From positions 744,001 through 808,000 of the forward strand of contig NZ_JAAZQQ010000001.1 of assembly GCF_012395815.1 (NCBI RefSeq): a stretch of 64,000 nucleotides of DNA, written 5' to 3'. Shown here piece by piece: positions 35,803-43,252 of this stretch (its first letter is position 1; every line of letters starts with the position of its first letter). The notes below the pieces were generated by a model. The model was given only the letters and a program-made list of their open reading frames with translations, was not told the origin of the DNA and made no database searches. This stretch comes from Roseicyclus persicicus. GTDB lineage: Bacteria; Pseudomonadota; Alphaproteobacteria; Rhodobacterales; Rhodobacteraceae. Both the position numbers and the translations under genes were made by a program.

Positions 35803-36590
35803 GCCTCGTGGAGGTGCGCGACATCTTCCAGAGCTACGGGCAGCGCCCGATCCTCGAACGGGTCAACCTGAGCGTGGCCGAGGGGGAGTTCGTGTCCATC
35901 GTCGGCGCCTCGGGCTGCGGCAAGTCCACCTTCCTGCGGCTGCTCTTGGACCAGGAGCGGCCGACGCGGGGCGAGATCACCGTGGACGGGGAACCGCTCA
36001 AGGGCGAGCCGGACCGGACGCGCGGGATCGTGTTCCAGCGCTATTCGGTGTTCCCCCACCTGACCGTGCGCGACAACATCGTGGCGGCCGAGGCCCTGTC
36101 GCGGCCTCTCGGCCGGCTGTTCGGGGGCGTGAAACGCGCCGCCTGCGCACGGGCCGAGGCGGCGCTGGAGCGGATCGGTCTGGCTCATGTGGCGCAGCAA
36201 TACCCCTCGGCGCTGTCGGGGGGGATGCAGCAGCGGCTGGCCATCGCGCAGGCGCTGGCGGCCAAGCCGCGCATCCTGCTGCTGGACGAACCCTTCGGCG
36301 CGCTCGACCCCGGCACGCGGGAGCAGATGCACCGGTTCCTGCTCGACCTGCGGGCCGAGACCAAGATGACCGTGTTCATGGTCACCCACGACCTGCCCGA
36401 AGCCTTCAAGCTGGGCGACCGCGTGGTCGTCTTCGACAAGACCCGCTGGGACCCGCACGACCCCGCCGCCTATGGCGCGACGATCACCTACGACTTCGAC
36501 GCCCGGAACGGCGGCATCCCCTACCAACTGAACGAGGACCAAGATGGACTTCCTGACCCCGCGCCGCACCCGGTCGCTGAGGCCGGCTGA
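35799..36590 (+). CDS. ABC transporter ATP-binding protein, NitT/TauT family, guanidine import
   Basis: 263 residues. Walker A GASGCGKST, Q-loop FQRYSVFPHLTVRDN, signature LSGGMQQRLAIAQAL and Walker B ILLLDEPFGALDPGT are intact; the switch His is in FMVTHDLPEAF. The C-terminus (from about 225, KTRWDPHDPAAYGATITYDF) is characteristic of the ATPase found with guanidine importers. Its last 47 bases overlap the hydrolase gene in another frame, an unusually long overlap that suggests tight coupling of import and hydrolysis. Confidence 0.9.
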   Translation: MSLVEVRDIFQSYGQRPILERVNLSVAEGEFVSIVGASGCGKSTFLRLLLDQERPTRGEITVDGEPLKGEPDRTRGIVFQRYSVFPHLTVRDNIVAAEALSRPLGRLFGGVKRAACARAEAALERIGLAHVAQQYPSALSGGMQQRLAIAQALAAKPRILLLDEPFGALDPGTREQMHRFLLDLRAETKMTVFMVTHDLPEAFKLGDRVVVFDKTRWDPHDPAAYGATITYDFDARNGGIPYQLNEDQDGLPDPAPHPVAEAG

Positions 36591-37788
36591 CGCGCCCGCC
36601 CGAGACCGCCGCGCGCATCACCCCGACCTGACCAAGCTTCTGGGCTGGAAGGCGATGCGCGCCGAGGCCGACATCCCCGGCACCCGCTGGGACGAGGAAC
36701 GGCGCTGGGCGCTGCGCATGGGCCTGACAGGCGCGGACAGCATCGAGGACAAGTCGATCCCCACCTTCGCGCGGGGCGAGCTGCCGCATTACGCGGGCAT
36801 CAACACGTTTCTGAAGGCGCCCTATGCCGAGGACGTGCTGGAGGTGGCGCATTACGACGCGACGGTGCTGGGCATCCCCTTCGACGGGGGCACCACCTAC
36901 CGCCCCGGCACCCGGTTCGGGCCGCAGGGGGTGCGCAAGATCAGTGCGCTTTATACCCCCTACAACTACGAGATGGGGGTGGACCTGCGCGAGCAGATGA
37001 CGCTGTGCGATGCGGGGGACGTGTTCACCATTCCCGCGAACCTGGAAAAGAGCTTCGACCAGATCAGCCGGGCGGTCAGCCACGTGTTCTCCTCTGGCAG
37101 CTTCCCCGTGATGATCGGCGGCGACCATTCCATCGGCTTTCCCTGCGTGCGGGGCATCGCGGAGTGCACGTCGAAGAAGATCGGGATCGTGCATTTCGAC
37201 CGCCACGCCGACATCCAGGAAAAGGACCTGGACGAGCGGATGCACACGACGCCGTGGTTCCATTCCACGAACCTGCCGAACGTGCCGGCCAAGAACCTGG
37301 TGCAGATCGGCATCGGCGGCTGGCAGGTCCCGCGCGAGGCGGTGAAGGTGGCGCGCGAGCGCGAGACCAACATCATCACCATGTCCGACATGGAGCGCAT
37401 GGGCATCGACAAGACCGCCGAGATGGCGCTGGAGATGGCCTGGGACGGGGTGGACATGGTCTACATGTCCTTCGACATCGACAGCATCGACTGCGGCTTC
37501 GTCCCCGGCACGGGCTGGCCCGAGCCGGGCGGGTTCCTGCCGCGCGAGGCGTTGGCGCTGGCCTCCAAGGTCGCGGCCGAGGGCCTGTGCGGGATGGAGC
37601 TGGTGGAGGTGTCGCCGCCCTACGACACGTCCGACATCACCGCGCTGATGGGGACGCGGGTGATCGTGGACGTGCTGGGCTCGATGGTGGCGCATGGCAC
37701 GCTGGGCAAGCACAAGGCGCATATCGACAAGCCGGTCAGCATCCCCCACGGCGAGTTCGAGGGGCGGAGGTGGTCCAATGCCCCATGA
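36544..37788 (+). CDS. gdmH: nickel-dependent guanidine hydrolase (GdmH-like, ureohydrolase family)
   Basis: 414 residues, longer than agmatinases because of an N-terminal extension of about 100 residues, as in GdmH. The six metal ligands of the arginase fold are visible: H195 (GGDHSIG), D219/H221/D223 (HFDRHAD) and D311/D313 (SFDIDS). The segment after the second ligand block (QEKDLDERMHTTPWFH) and GTGWPEPGGFLPREAL resemble GdmH of cyanobacteria rather than agmatinase or guanidinobutyrase. The reaction is guanidine + water to urea + ammonia. GAGGA precedes ATG 36544. Position in a riboswitch-controlled guanidine operon supports the call; biochemical specificity is inferred. Confidence 0.85.
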   Translation: MDFLTPRRTRSLRPADAPARDRRAHHPDLTKLLGWKAMRAEADIPGTRWDEERRWALRMGLTGADSIEDKSIPTFARGELPHYAGINTFLKAPYAEDVLEVAHYDATVLGIPFDGGTTYRPGTRFGPQGVRKISALYTPYNYEMGVDLREQMTLCDAGDVFTIPANLEKSFDQISRAVSHVFSSGSFPVMIGGDHSIGFPCVRGIAECTSKKIGIVHFDRHADIQEKDLDERMHTTPWFHSTNLPNVPAKNLVQIGIGGWQVPREAVKVARERETNIITMSDMERMGIDKTAEMALEMAWDGVDMVYMSFDIDSIDCGFVPGTGWPEPGGFLPREALALASKVAAEGLCGMELVEVSPPYDTSDITALMGTRVIVDVLGSMVAHGTLGKHKAHIDKPVSIPHGEFEGRRWSNAP

Positions 37789-38233
37789 CCATCACCACCA
37801 CGGGCACGGGCACGGGCATCACCACCACGACCACCCGCACGGGCACGGCCACAACCACGCCCATGCCGATCACCTGCATTCCCATCTCATGCCCGAGGAC
37901 GAGGCCGCCGACCTGCAGGTGCTGACCGCGCAGTTCATCGACGGCTTCGTCAGTGCCCGCGACAAGGCCGCCTACCTGCGGCTGGCGGGCGTGCCGCTGG
38001 AGCGGCCGGGCAAGACGGGGCCGAGCACGCTCAAGCTGGTGGACGTGGAGCTGAAGACCGAGTGGCAGGTGGGCACCGCCTCGCCGTCCTTCGGCACGCG
38101 GGAGCTGAGCTACCTGCCGTTTCCGGGCGAGATGATCCGGGAACGCACCAACATGGCGCTGGTCTATGTCTCGATGGACGAGAAGGACCGCCTCGATATC
38201 CGCGATTTCCTCGCTGCACGTGAAAGGACCTGA
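37778..38233 (+). CDS. histidine-rich protein, candidate nickel donor or store for the guanidine hydrolase
   Basis: 151 residues. Residues 3-36 contain 20 histidines in HxH and HHHH runs, resembling the metal-storing His tract of HypB/UreE-type nickel chaperones, but there is no P-loop, so it is not HypB. Residues 45-150 form a separate folded-looking domain (QFIDGFVSARDKAAYLRLAG, ELSYLPFPGEMIRERTNMALVYVSMDEKDRL) that I do not recognise. It overlaps the end of the hydrolase gene by 11 bp, with GGAGG upstream, so it is coupled to it. Nickel delivery is inference from the His tract and from the known nickel need of GdmH. Confidence 0.8.
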   Translation: MPHDHHHHGHGHGHHHHDHPHGHGHNHAHADHLHSHLMPEDEAADLQVLTAQFIDGFVSARDKAAYLRLAGVPLERPGKTGPSTLKLVDVELKTEWQVGTASPSFGTRELSYLPFPGEMIRERTNMALVYVSMDEKDRLDIRDFLAARERT

Positions 38234-38236
38234 CCG

Positions 38237-38407
38237 ATGAAGACCGTGATCGCCGCCCTTGCCCTGACCCTGCCCGCCGGTGCCGCCCTGGCCCACGAGG
38301 CGGGCGCCGTGGCCCACATCCACCCCCATGGCGGCGAGGCCGTGCTGGCCGCGCTGGCGGTGATGGCGGGCGTGGCCGTCCTGTGGTGGCGCAGCCGCCG
38401 CGGCTGA
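38237..38407 (+). CDS. small secreted or membrane protein with His-containing loop
   Basis: 56 residues. A signal-like helix (MKTVIAALALTLPAGAALA) precedes HEAGAVAHIHPHGG, a short periplasmic stretch with four His, then a membrane helix (VLAALAVMAGVAVLWW) and an RSRRG tail. The layout resembles the minimal start of HupE/UreJ-type metal permeases but is far too short to be one. It starts 3 bases after the His-rich protein gene. A metal-handling helper for the hydrolase is a guess from position and histidines. Confidence 0.68.
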   Translation: MKTVIAALALTLPAGAALAHEAGAVAHIHPHGGEAVLAALAVMAGVAVLWWRSRRG

Positions 38408-38414
38408 CCCTGCC

Positions 38415-38810
38415 TCAGCCGCGCGCGAACAGCGCGGCCAGCACAGCACTGCGCTCGAGCATCCCCACCAGCCTGCCGCCCTCGATGACGGGCAGCACGC
38501 GGTGGGGCACCTCGAGGAACAGCTCGGCCGCGCGGACGATGTCGTCGCCGGCGTCGACCGTCACGACCGTGGCCGACATGTGGTCGCGCACGGTGCCGCG
38601 CCATTCCTGATAGTAGCTGGCATGGAGCGCGGGGCGGAAGCAGTCCTTTTGCGTCAGGATGCCGACCGGCGCGCCGCCAGCATCGACCACCGGGGCGGCG
38701 GCGGCCCCGGCCGAGATCAGCGCGCCGATGGCGCGGCGGATCGGGTCGTCGGGGGACAGGCGCAGGATGTCGGCCTGCATGACGGTGCGGACGCGGAGGT
38801 CGGTGCTCAT
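38415..38810 (-). CDS. CBS-domain protein at the end of the nqr operon
   Basis: 131 residues made of two CBS motifs (about 8-65 and 72-128): VRTVMQADILRLSPDDPIRRAIGALISAG with GAPVGILTQKDC, and VRDHMSATVVTVDAGDDIVRAAELFLEVPHRVLPVIEGGRLVGMLER. Such pairs bind adenine nucleotides and regulate partners. The start overlaps the nqrM stop as ATGA, so it is co-translated with the Na+-NQR set and may sense energy state. It converges on the small gene at 38237 with a 7-base gap. Confidence 0.88.
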   Translation of the reverse strand: MSTDLRVRTVMQADILRLSPDDPIRRAIGALISAGAAAAPVVDAGGAPVGILTQKDCFRPALHASYYQEWRGTVRDHMSATVVTVDAGDDIVRAAELFLEVPHRVLPVIEGGRLVGMLERSAVLAALFARG

Positions 38811-38977
38811 GGCTGCCGCCTTGCCCGCGCCTTGGGGCAGCCGGCGCAGGCGGGGCCGGCGGCGCAGCTGTCCTGCCCGCCGCAGCTGGCCCGCGGGGCG
38901 CGGCCGCCGAGCAGGAGCCCGAGGCCAAGGCCCCCCGCGGCCAGCAGGAAGATCGGGACGGCGATCAGGAGTTCCAT
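38807..38977 (-). CDS. nqrM: Na+-NQR maturation protein NqrM
   Basis: 56 residues with one N-terminal membrane helix (LLIAVPIFLLAAGGLGLGLLLGG) and four cysteines, C32, C38, C44 and C47 (SCGGQDSC...ACAGC). This matches NqrM, which helps deliver iron to the membrane Fe centre bound by NqrD and NqrE. It overlaps the end of apbE by 13 bp. Position after apbE in an nqr operon is the classical one. Confidence 0.88.
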   Translation of the reverse strand: MELLIAVPIFLLAAGGLGLGLLLGGRAPRASCGGQDSCAAGPACAGCPKARARRQP

Positions 38978-39954
38978 ATCAGCGCCTCCGGGATGTCGCC
39001 GGTCGTCTCGGCGCGGAGCGTGTCGCCGTCTTCCGACAGGAACAGGGCGGAGAGGCCGTGGCGGCGGGCGAGCGCGGGGCCGTCCGCGGCCCCGGCGGCG
39101 AAGAGGGCGGTGGCCCAGCCATCGGCGGTCATGGCGTCGGGGGCGGTCACGGTGACGGAGCGCAGCGCGCCCTGCGCCGGCGCGCCGGTCGCCGGGTCGA
39201 TGATGTGGCCGTAGGTCGCCCCGCCCGGCAGCGCGTAGCCCTGCGCGCGCAGGCCCGAGGTGCCGACGGCGCGGTCGGTGAGAGACAGGAGGGCCGCGGG
39301 GGTGTCGTGGCCGGGGCGCGGGTCCTCCACCGCCACCTGCCAGGGGCGGCCGGAGGGGTGGCGGCCAAGGGCCAGAAGCTCGCCGCCGATGTCGAGGAGC
39401 AGGCTGTCGTGGCCGGCGTCGCGGGCCAGCGCCGCGACCCGGTCGAGCGCGCGGCCCTTGGCGATGCCGCACAGGTCGAGCGTCAGGCCCGCCCGCGCCT
39501 TGGCGATCCGCGCGCCCTCGACCTGCAGGCCGGCCCAGCCGGTCGGGCCGTCGCCGTCGATCGGCCCGAACCCCCAGCGCGCGACCAGCGGGCCGACCGT
39601 GGGGTCGAAGTGGCCGTCGCTTGCCTCGGCCAGCGCCAGGGCGGCCTGCGCCACATGGGCGGTCTCGGGCGACACGGGATGCACGCCTTCGCCGCCCCGG
39701 TTCACCACCGTGATCTCGCTGTCCGCGCGCCAGGGCGACACCTGCGCGTCGACCTCGGCCAGCAGCGCGGCTATGGCGGGCCGGAGCCGCTCCAGCCCCG
39801 CGCCGCCGGGGGCGACCAGCTGCCACTGCGTGCCGAAGGCCGGGCCGCCGATCCGCTCGACGCCGGTCGTGCCCGCGCGCGCCAGCGCCGGGAGGGTCAG
39901 CGCGCCGGCGGCGAGGCCGAGGACGTGGCGGCGGGGCAGGGAGGTCATGGGCAT
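38965..39954 (-). CDS. apbE: FAD:protein FMN transferase ApbE
   Basis: 329 residues. A Tat-like start (MTSLPRRHVLGLAAGALTLPALARA, with RR) implies export. Family blocks GTQWQLV, LLAEVDAQVSPWRADSEITVVN, DLCGIAKGRALDRVA, LLDIGGELLALG and GTSGLRAQGYALPGGATYGHIIDPATG are present. It uses FAD to attach FMN to threonine in NqrC (and NqrB). ATG 39954 and ATG 39948 are both possible. It lies 4 bases after the nqrF stop codon. Confidence 0.93.
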   Translation of the reverse strand: MPMTSLPRRHVLGLAAGALTLPALARAGTTGVERIGGPAFGTQWQLVAPGGAGLERLRPAIAALLAEVDAQVSPWRADSEITVVNRGGEGVHPVSPETAHVAQAALALAEASDGHFDPTVGPLVARWGFGPIDGDGPTGWAGLQVEGARIAKARAGLTLDLCGIAKGRALDRVAALARDAGHDSLLLDIGGELLALGRHPSGRPWQVAVEDPRPGHDTPAALLSLTDRAVGTSGLRAQGYALPGGATYGHIIDPATGAPAQGALRSVTVTAPDAMTADGWATALFAAGAADGPALARRHGLSALFLSEDGDTLRAETTGDIPEALIWNS

Positions 39955-39957
39955 GGC

Positions 39958-41181
39958 TCAGACTCCGAAATCGTCGTTGAAGATGGACCGCGGCTCGACG
40001 CCCAGCCGTTCCAGCGTGGCCAGCACCGCCGAGATCATCACCGGCGGGCCGCAGAGGTAGTATTCGCAGTCCTCGGGCGCGGGGTGGCCCTGCATCTCGC
40101 GGCGCACGGTCTCGTGGATGAAGCCCGTCGCCCCGCGCCAGCGGTCGCCCGGCGCGGGGTCGGACAGCGCGGGCGTCCAGCTGAAGTTGGGGTGGGCGGC
40201 GGCCAGCGCCTCGAATTCCTCGGTGTAGAACAGGTCGGCGGCCGAGCGCGCGCCGTAGAAGTAGCGGATGCGCCGGCCGCTGCCCTTGCCCAGCGTCTCG
40301 TGGATCATGGCGCGCAAGGGCGCCATGCCGACGCCGCCGCCGATGAACACCATCTCGCGGTCGGTGGGCTGGACGTGGAAGTCGCCGAAGGGCCCCGACA
40401 CCTCGACCGGGTCGCCGGGCTGGACCGAGAACAGCCAGGACGACACGATCCCCGGCGGCACCGCGCCCTCGCGGCCCGCGGGCGGCACGGCGAGGCGGAT
40501 GTTGAACACGGCATGGCCGTGGTCCTCGGGGCGGTTCGCCACCGAGTAGGCGCGGGTGACGGGCGCGTCGGAGGCGACGGTCAGCCGGTCCCAGCCGGCG
40601 ATGCGCCAGGTCTCGGCGAAGGCGGGGCCGGGGGCGAGGGAGGCGAAGTCGAGCCGGTAGGCCGGCGCGGTGATCTGCATGAACTCGCCCGCGCGGTAGG
40701 AAAACGGCTGGTCCTCGGGGATCTTCAGCACGATCTCGCGGATGAGCGGCGCCAGCATCCGGGCCGAGGCGACGGTGCAGGTGTAGCCGCCGCCCGCGCT
40801 GAGGATGTCGGCGGACACCGTGACCGCGCAGTCGCCGCGGAGCGCGGTCTGGCAGGCCAGCCGCACGTGGTCGCGCCGTTCGCGGGCCGAGAGGATGCCG
40901 CGCTCGGTCGCCTGCGGCTCGCCCGCGCCGGCGCCGGTGACGGTCACGCGGCAGAGCCCGCAGGTGCCCGACCCGCCGCAGGCCGCGGGGATGCCGATGC
41001 CCGCCCCGTGCAGCACGCCCAGCAGGCGGTCACCGCGGGCGGCGGCCAGGTGGGTGGTGCCGTTCACCGTCACGTCGATCGCGCCCTGCGGCACCAGCCG
41101 GCGGCGCGCGTACAGCAGGCCGATGGCCAGCCCCGTCACGAGCAGGATCACGGTCAGGCTGCCGACGAGGATCTCGGTCAT
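39958..41181 (-). CDS. nqrF: Na+-translocating NADH:quinone reductase subunit F
   Basis: 407 residues, matching the usual length of 408. An N-terminal helix (ILVGSLTVILLVTGLAIGLLYA) precedes a ferredoxin domain with PAACGGSGTCGLCRV and RLACQ cysteines for [2Fe-2S]. The FAD/NADH part has RAYSVANRPED and VFIGGGVGMAPLRAMIHE, and ends in YYLCGPPVMISAVLATLE. It takes electrons from NADH. The start overlaps the nqrE stop by 4 bp. Confidence 0.95.
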   Translation of the reverse strand: MTEILVGSLTVILLVTGLAIGLLYARRRLVPQGAIDVTVNGTTHLAAARGDRLLGVLHGAGIGIPAACGGSGTCGLCRVTVTGAGAGEPQATERGILSARERRDHVRLACQTALRGDCAVTVSADILSAGGGYTCTVASARMLAPLIREIVLKIPEDQPFSYRAGEFMQITAPAYRLDFASLAPGPAFAETWRIAGWDRLTVASDAPVTRAYSVANRPEDHGHAVFNIRLAVPPAGREGAVPPGIVSSWLFSVQPGDPVEVSGPFGDFHVQPTDREMVFIGGGVGMAPLRAMIHETLGKGSGRRIRYFYGARSAADLFYTEEFEALAAAHPNFSWTPALSDPAPGDRWRGATGFIHETVRREMQGHPAPEDCEYYLCGPPVMISAVLATLERLGVEPRSIFNDDFGV

Positions 41182-41789
41182 GGCGCGGCCATCAGGGTGA
41201 AGGACGCGAAGCCGAGCGACATCAGCCCGGCGAGGACGAAGGCGATGCCGAGCCCGCGCAGGCCATCGGGCAGGTCGGCATAGGCGAGCCGCGACCGCAC
41301 CGCGCCCAGCATCGTCACGGCCAGCGCGAAGCCCGCGCCGGAGCCGAGCCCGTAGACGGCGGATTCCGCCAGCGTGAACTGGCGTTCCACCATGAACAGG
41401 CTGCCCGCGAGGATGGCGCATTGCACCGTCAGGAGGGGCAGGAACACCCCGAAGGCCGCGTGGATCGCCGGGAAGAAGCGGTCGAGCGTCATCTCCAGCA
41501 GCTGCACGGTGGCCGCGATCACGCCGATGAAGGCGATCAGCGACAGGTAGGACAGGTCGAGGTCGGGCATCCCCGCCCAGGCCCAGGCGCCGGGGGCGAG
41601 CAGCGCGGTGTAAAGGAGCTGGTTCAGCGGCACGGTCACGGCCATCACCGCGGTGACGGCGATGCCGAGGCCCAGCGCCGTCTCGGGCCGCCGCGACAGG
41701 GCAAGGAAGGTGCAGAGGCCGAGGAACAGGCTGAGCGGCATGTTCTCGGCCAGCGCGGCGTCGAGGAAGAGGGACCAGAGCTCGGTCAT
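41178..41789 (-). CDS. nqrE: Na+-translocating NADH:quinone reductase subunit E
   Basis: 203 residues with about six membrane helices. C26 (LFLGLCTFLAL) and C124 (LTVQCAILAG) are the two NqrE ligands expected for the iron centre in the membrane. TVQLLEMTLDRFFPAIHAAFGVFLPLL is the family block. It forms an inverted pair with NqrD. It overlaps nqrD and nqrF by 4 bp each. Confidence 0.95.
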   Translation of the reverse strand: MTELWSLFLDAALAENMPLSLFLGLCTFLALSRRPETALGLGIAVTAVMAVTVPLNQLLYTALLAPGAWAWAGMPDLDLSYLSLIAFIGVIAATVQLLEMTLDRFFPAIHAAFGVFLPLLTVQCAILAGSLFMVERQFTLAESAVYGLGSGAGFALAVTMLGAVRSRLAYADLPDGLRGLGIAFVLAGLMSLGFASFTLMAAP

Positions 41790-42451
41790 TCCGCCGGCTC
41801 CCCGCGGCCCATGGGCGCGTGTTCGGGCGTCTCGGCCTGCTCGGGCCGCAGCGTGCGGATGGCCCAGACCAGCCCGCCCAGCAGGAAGAAGGCGCTGGGC
41901 GCGAGCAGCATCAGGCTGAGCGGCGTGAACCAGCCGCCCTGGTCGGCGAGGGGCAGGACGGCGAGGCCCATCAGCTCGCCCTTGCCGAACAGTTCGCGCA
42001 GCGCGCCGATGATGACGAGGATCAGCGAATAGCCGAGCGCGTTGCCGAGCGCGTCGACCATGGACGGCAGCGGCGGGTTGTGGCGGGCATAGGCCTCGGT
42101 CCGGCCGAGGACGAGGCAGTTGGTGGTGATGAGGCCGACGAAGACCGACAGCGCCTGGCTGATCTCGAAGAACCACGCCTGCAGCACCTGGTCGATGACG
42201 ATGACCAGCGAGGCGATGATGACGATCTGCACGATCAGGCGGATCGTGTCGGGGATGTGGTGGCGGATCACGCTGATCAGGCCCGCGGCGAGCGTCAGCA
42301 CCACGGTCAGCGAGGCCGCCATGGTCAGCGCGGTGGCGAGCGAGGTGGTGACGGCCAGCGCCGAGCAGATGCCGAGGATCTGCAGCGTCACCGGGTTCTC
42401 GCGCAGGAGCGGCGCGGTCAGCGTGGTCCAGAGCGAGGGGCGCGCGGGCAT
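41786..42451 (-). CDS. nqrD: Na+-translocating NADH:quinone reductase subunit D
   Basis: 221 residues with about six membrane helices. C29 (LQILGICSAL) and C112 (GLITTNCLVLGR) sit at the same numbers as in Vibrio NqrD, where they bind the intramembrane Fe centre together with NqrE. ENPVTLQILGIC and NPPLPSMVDALGNALGYSLIL are family blocks. The tail (PEQAETPEHAPMG) is somewhat longer than usual. It starts 3 bases after the nqrC stop. Confidence 0.95.
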   Translation of the reverse strand: MPARPSLWTTLTAPLLRENPVTLQILGICSALAVTTSLATALTMAASLTVVLTLAAGLISVIRHHIPDTIRLIVQIVIIASLVIVIDQVLQAWFFEISQALSVFVGLITTNCLVLGRTEAYARHNPPLPSMVDALGNALGYSLILVIIGALRELFGKGELMGLAVLPLADQGGWFTPLSLMLLAPSAFFLLGGLVWAIRTLRPEQAETPEHAPMGRGEPAE

Positions 42452-42454
42452 GGC

Positions 42455-43252
42455 CTAGAACTCCCCCCGGCGGATCGCGGCGAGGAGCGGCCCGTAGCCG
42501 TCGGGCCCGAGCCAGAAGCGCACCATGCGGGTGACGGCGTTCGACGTGCGGGTGGCGCCGGTGATGCCGTCGACCTCGTAGACGCTGGCCGCGGTGCCGC
42601 GGGCGACGGCGAAGCGCAGGGTGCCGTCCTCGTCGCGGGTGCGGGTGCCGGGGAAATCGGCGAGCCAGCCGGCCTCCTCGATTCGGGCGCCGAGGCCGGG
42701 CGTCTCGGACTGCCGCGTGACCGACAGGCCGGCGATGGTGTTCATGTCGCCCGACAGCGCCAGCACGGCGTCGATGCGGCCGTTGTAGCCCGCCCCGCTG
42801 ATCGGCAGGAGCACGACCGACACCTCGCCCGCGTCGCGCAGCAGGTAGATCTGCGCGTAGTCGGGCCGCTGGCCGAGGCCGGCGAGGTCCTGCCCTGCGT
42901 CCAGCGCGGTCCAGTTGGCGGGATCGGCCAGCGCGGTCGCCAGTGTCGCCGGCGTGACGTCGCTGGCGGCGCGGCCACGGACGAGGTCGATGACGACGGT
43001 GCCGAGCGTGCCGCCCGACTGCGCCAGCAGGTCGGCCATGCCGGGGATGCCCGCCACCAGCGCCTCGATCCTGGCCTGTTCCTCGGCGGCGCGGTTGGCC
43101 GACTGGATCGGGCGCAGCATCACGGTCGCGCCCGAGACGAGGATGGCGCAGACCGCCGACACGGCGAAGGCCACGGCCAGCGTCTTGCCGCGGCTTTCGT
43201 TCGGCAGCGCGAGGAACCGGCGCCACGCGCCCAAGGGGTCAGGGCCTGCCAT
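42455..43252 (-). CDS. nqrC: Na+-translocating NADH:quinone reductase subunit C
   Basis: 265 residues. One N-terminal helix (LAVAFAVSAVCAILVSGATVML) anchors a periplasmic FMN-binding domain. The flavin-attachment motif is at 231-236 (TGATRT, with T234 as the expected FMN-bearing residue; SGATxT is the consensus), preceded by GAGYNGRIDAVLAL and SETPGLGARIEE. ApbE encoded downstream would add the FMN. It overlaps nqrB by 14 bp. Confidence 0.94.
   Translation of the reverse strand: MAGPDPLGAWRRFLALPNESRGKTLAVAFAVSAVCAILVSGATVMLRPIQSANRAAEEQARIEALVAGIPGMADLLAQSGGTLGTVVIDLVRGRAASDVTPATLATALADPANWTALDAGQDLAGLGQRPDYAQIYLLRDAGEVSVVLLPISGAGYNGRIDAVLALSGDMNTIAGLSVTRQSETPGLGARIEEAGWLADFPGTRTRDEDGTLRFAVARGTAASVYEVDGITGATRTSNAVTRMVRFWLGPDGYGPLLAAIRRGEF

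Noticed and set aside
36544-37788. Agmatinase as the product name
   Set aside because: The N-terminal extension, the QEKDLDERMHTTPWFH and GTGWPEPGG blocks and the guanidine-I riboswitch upstream fit guanidine hydrolase better.
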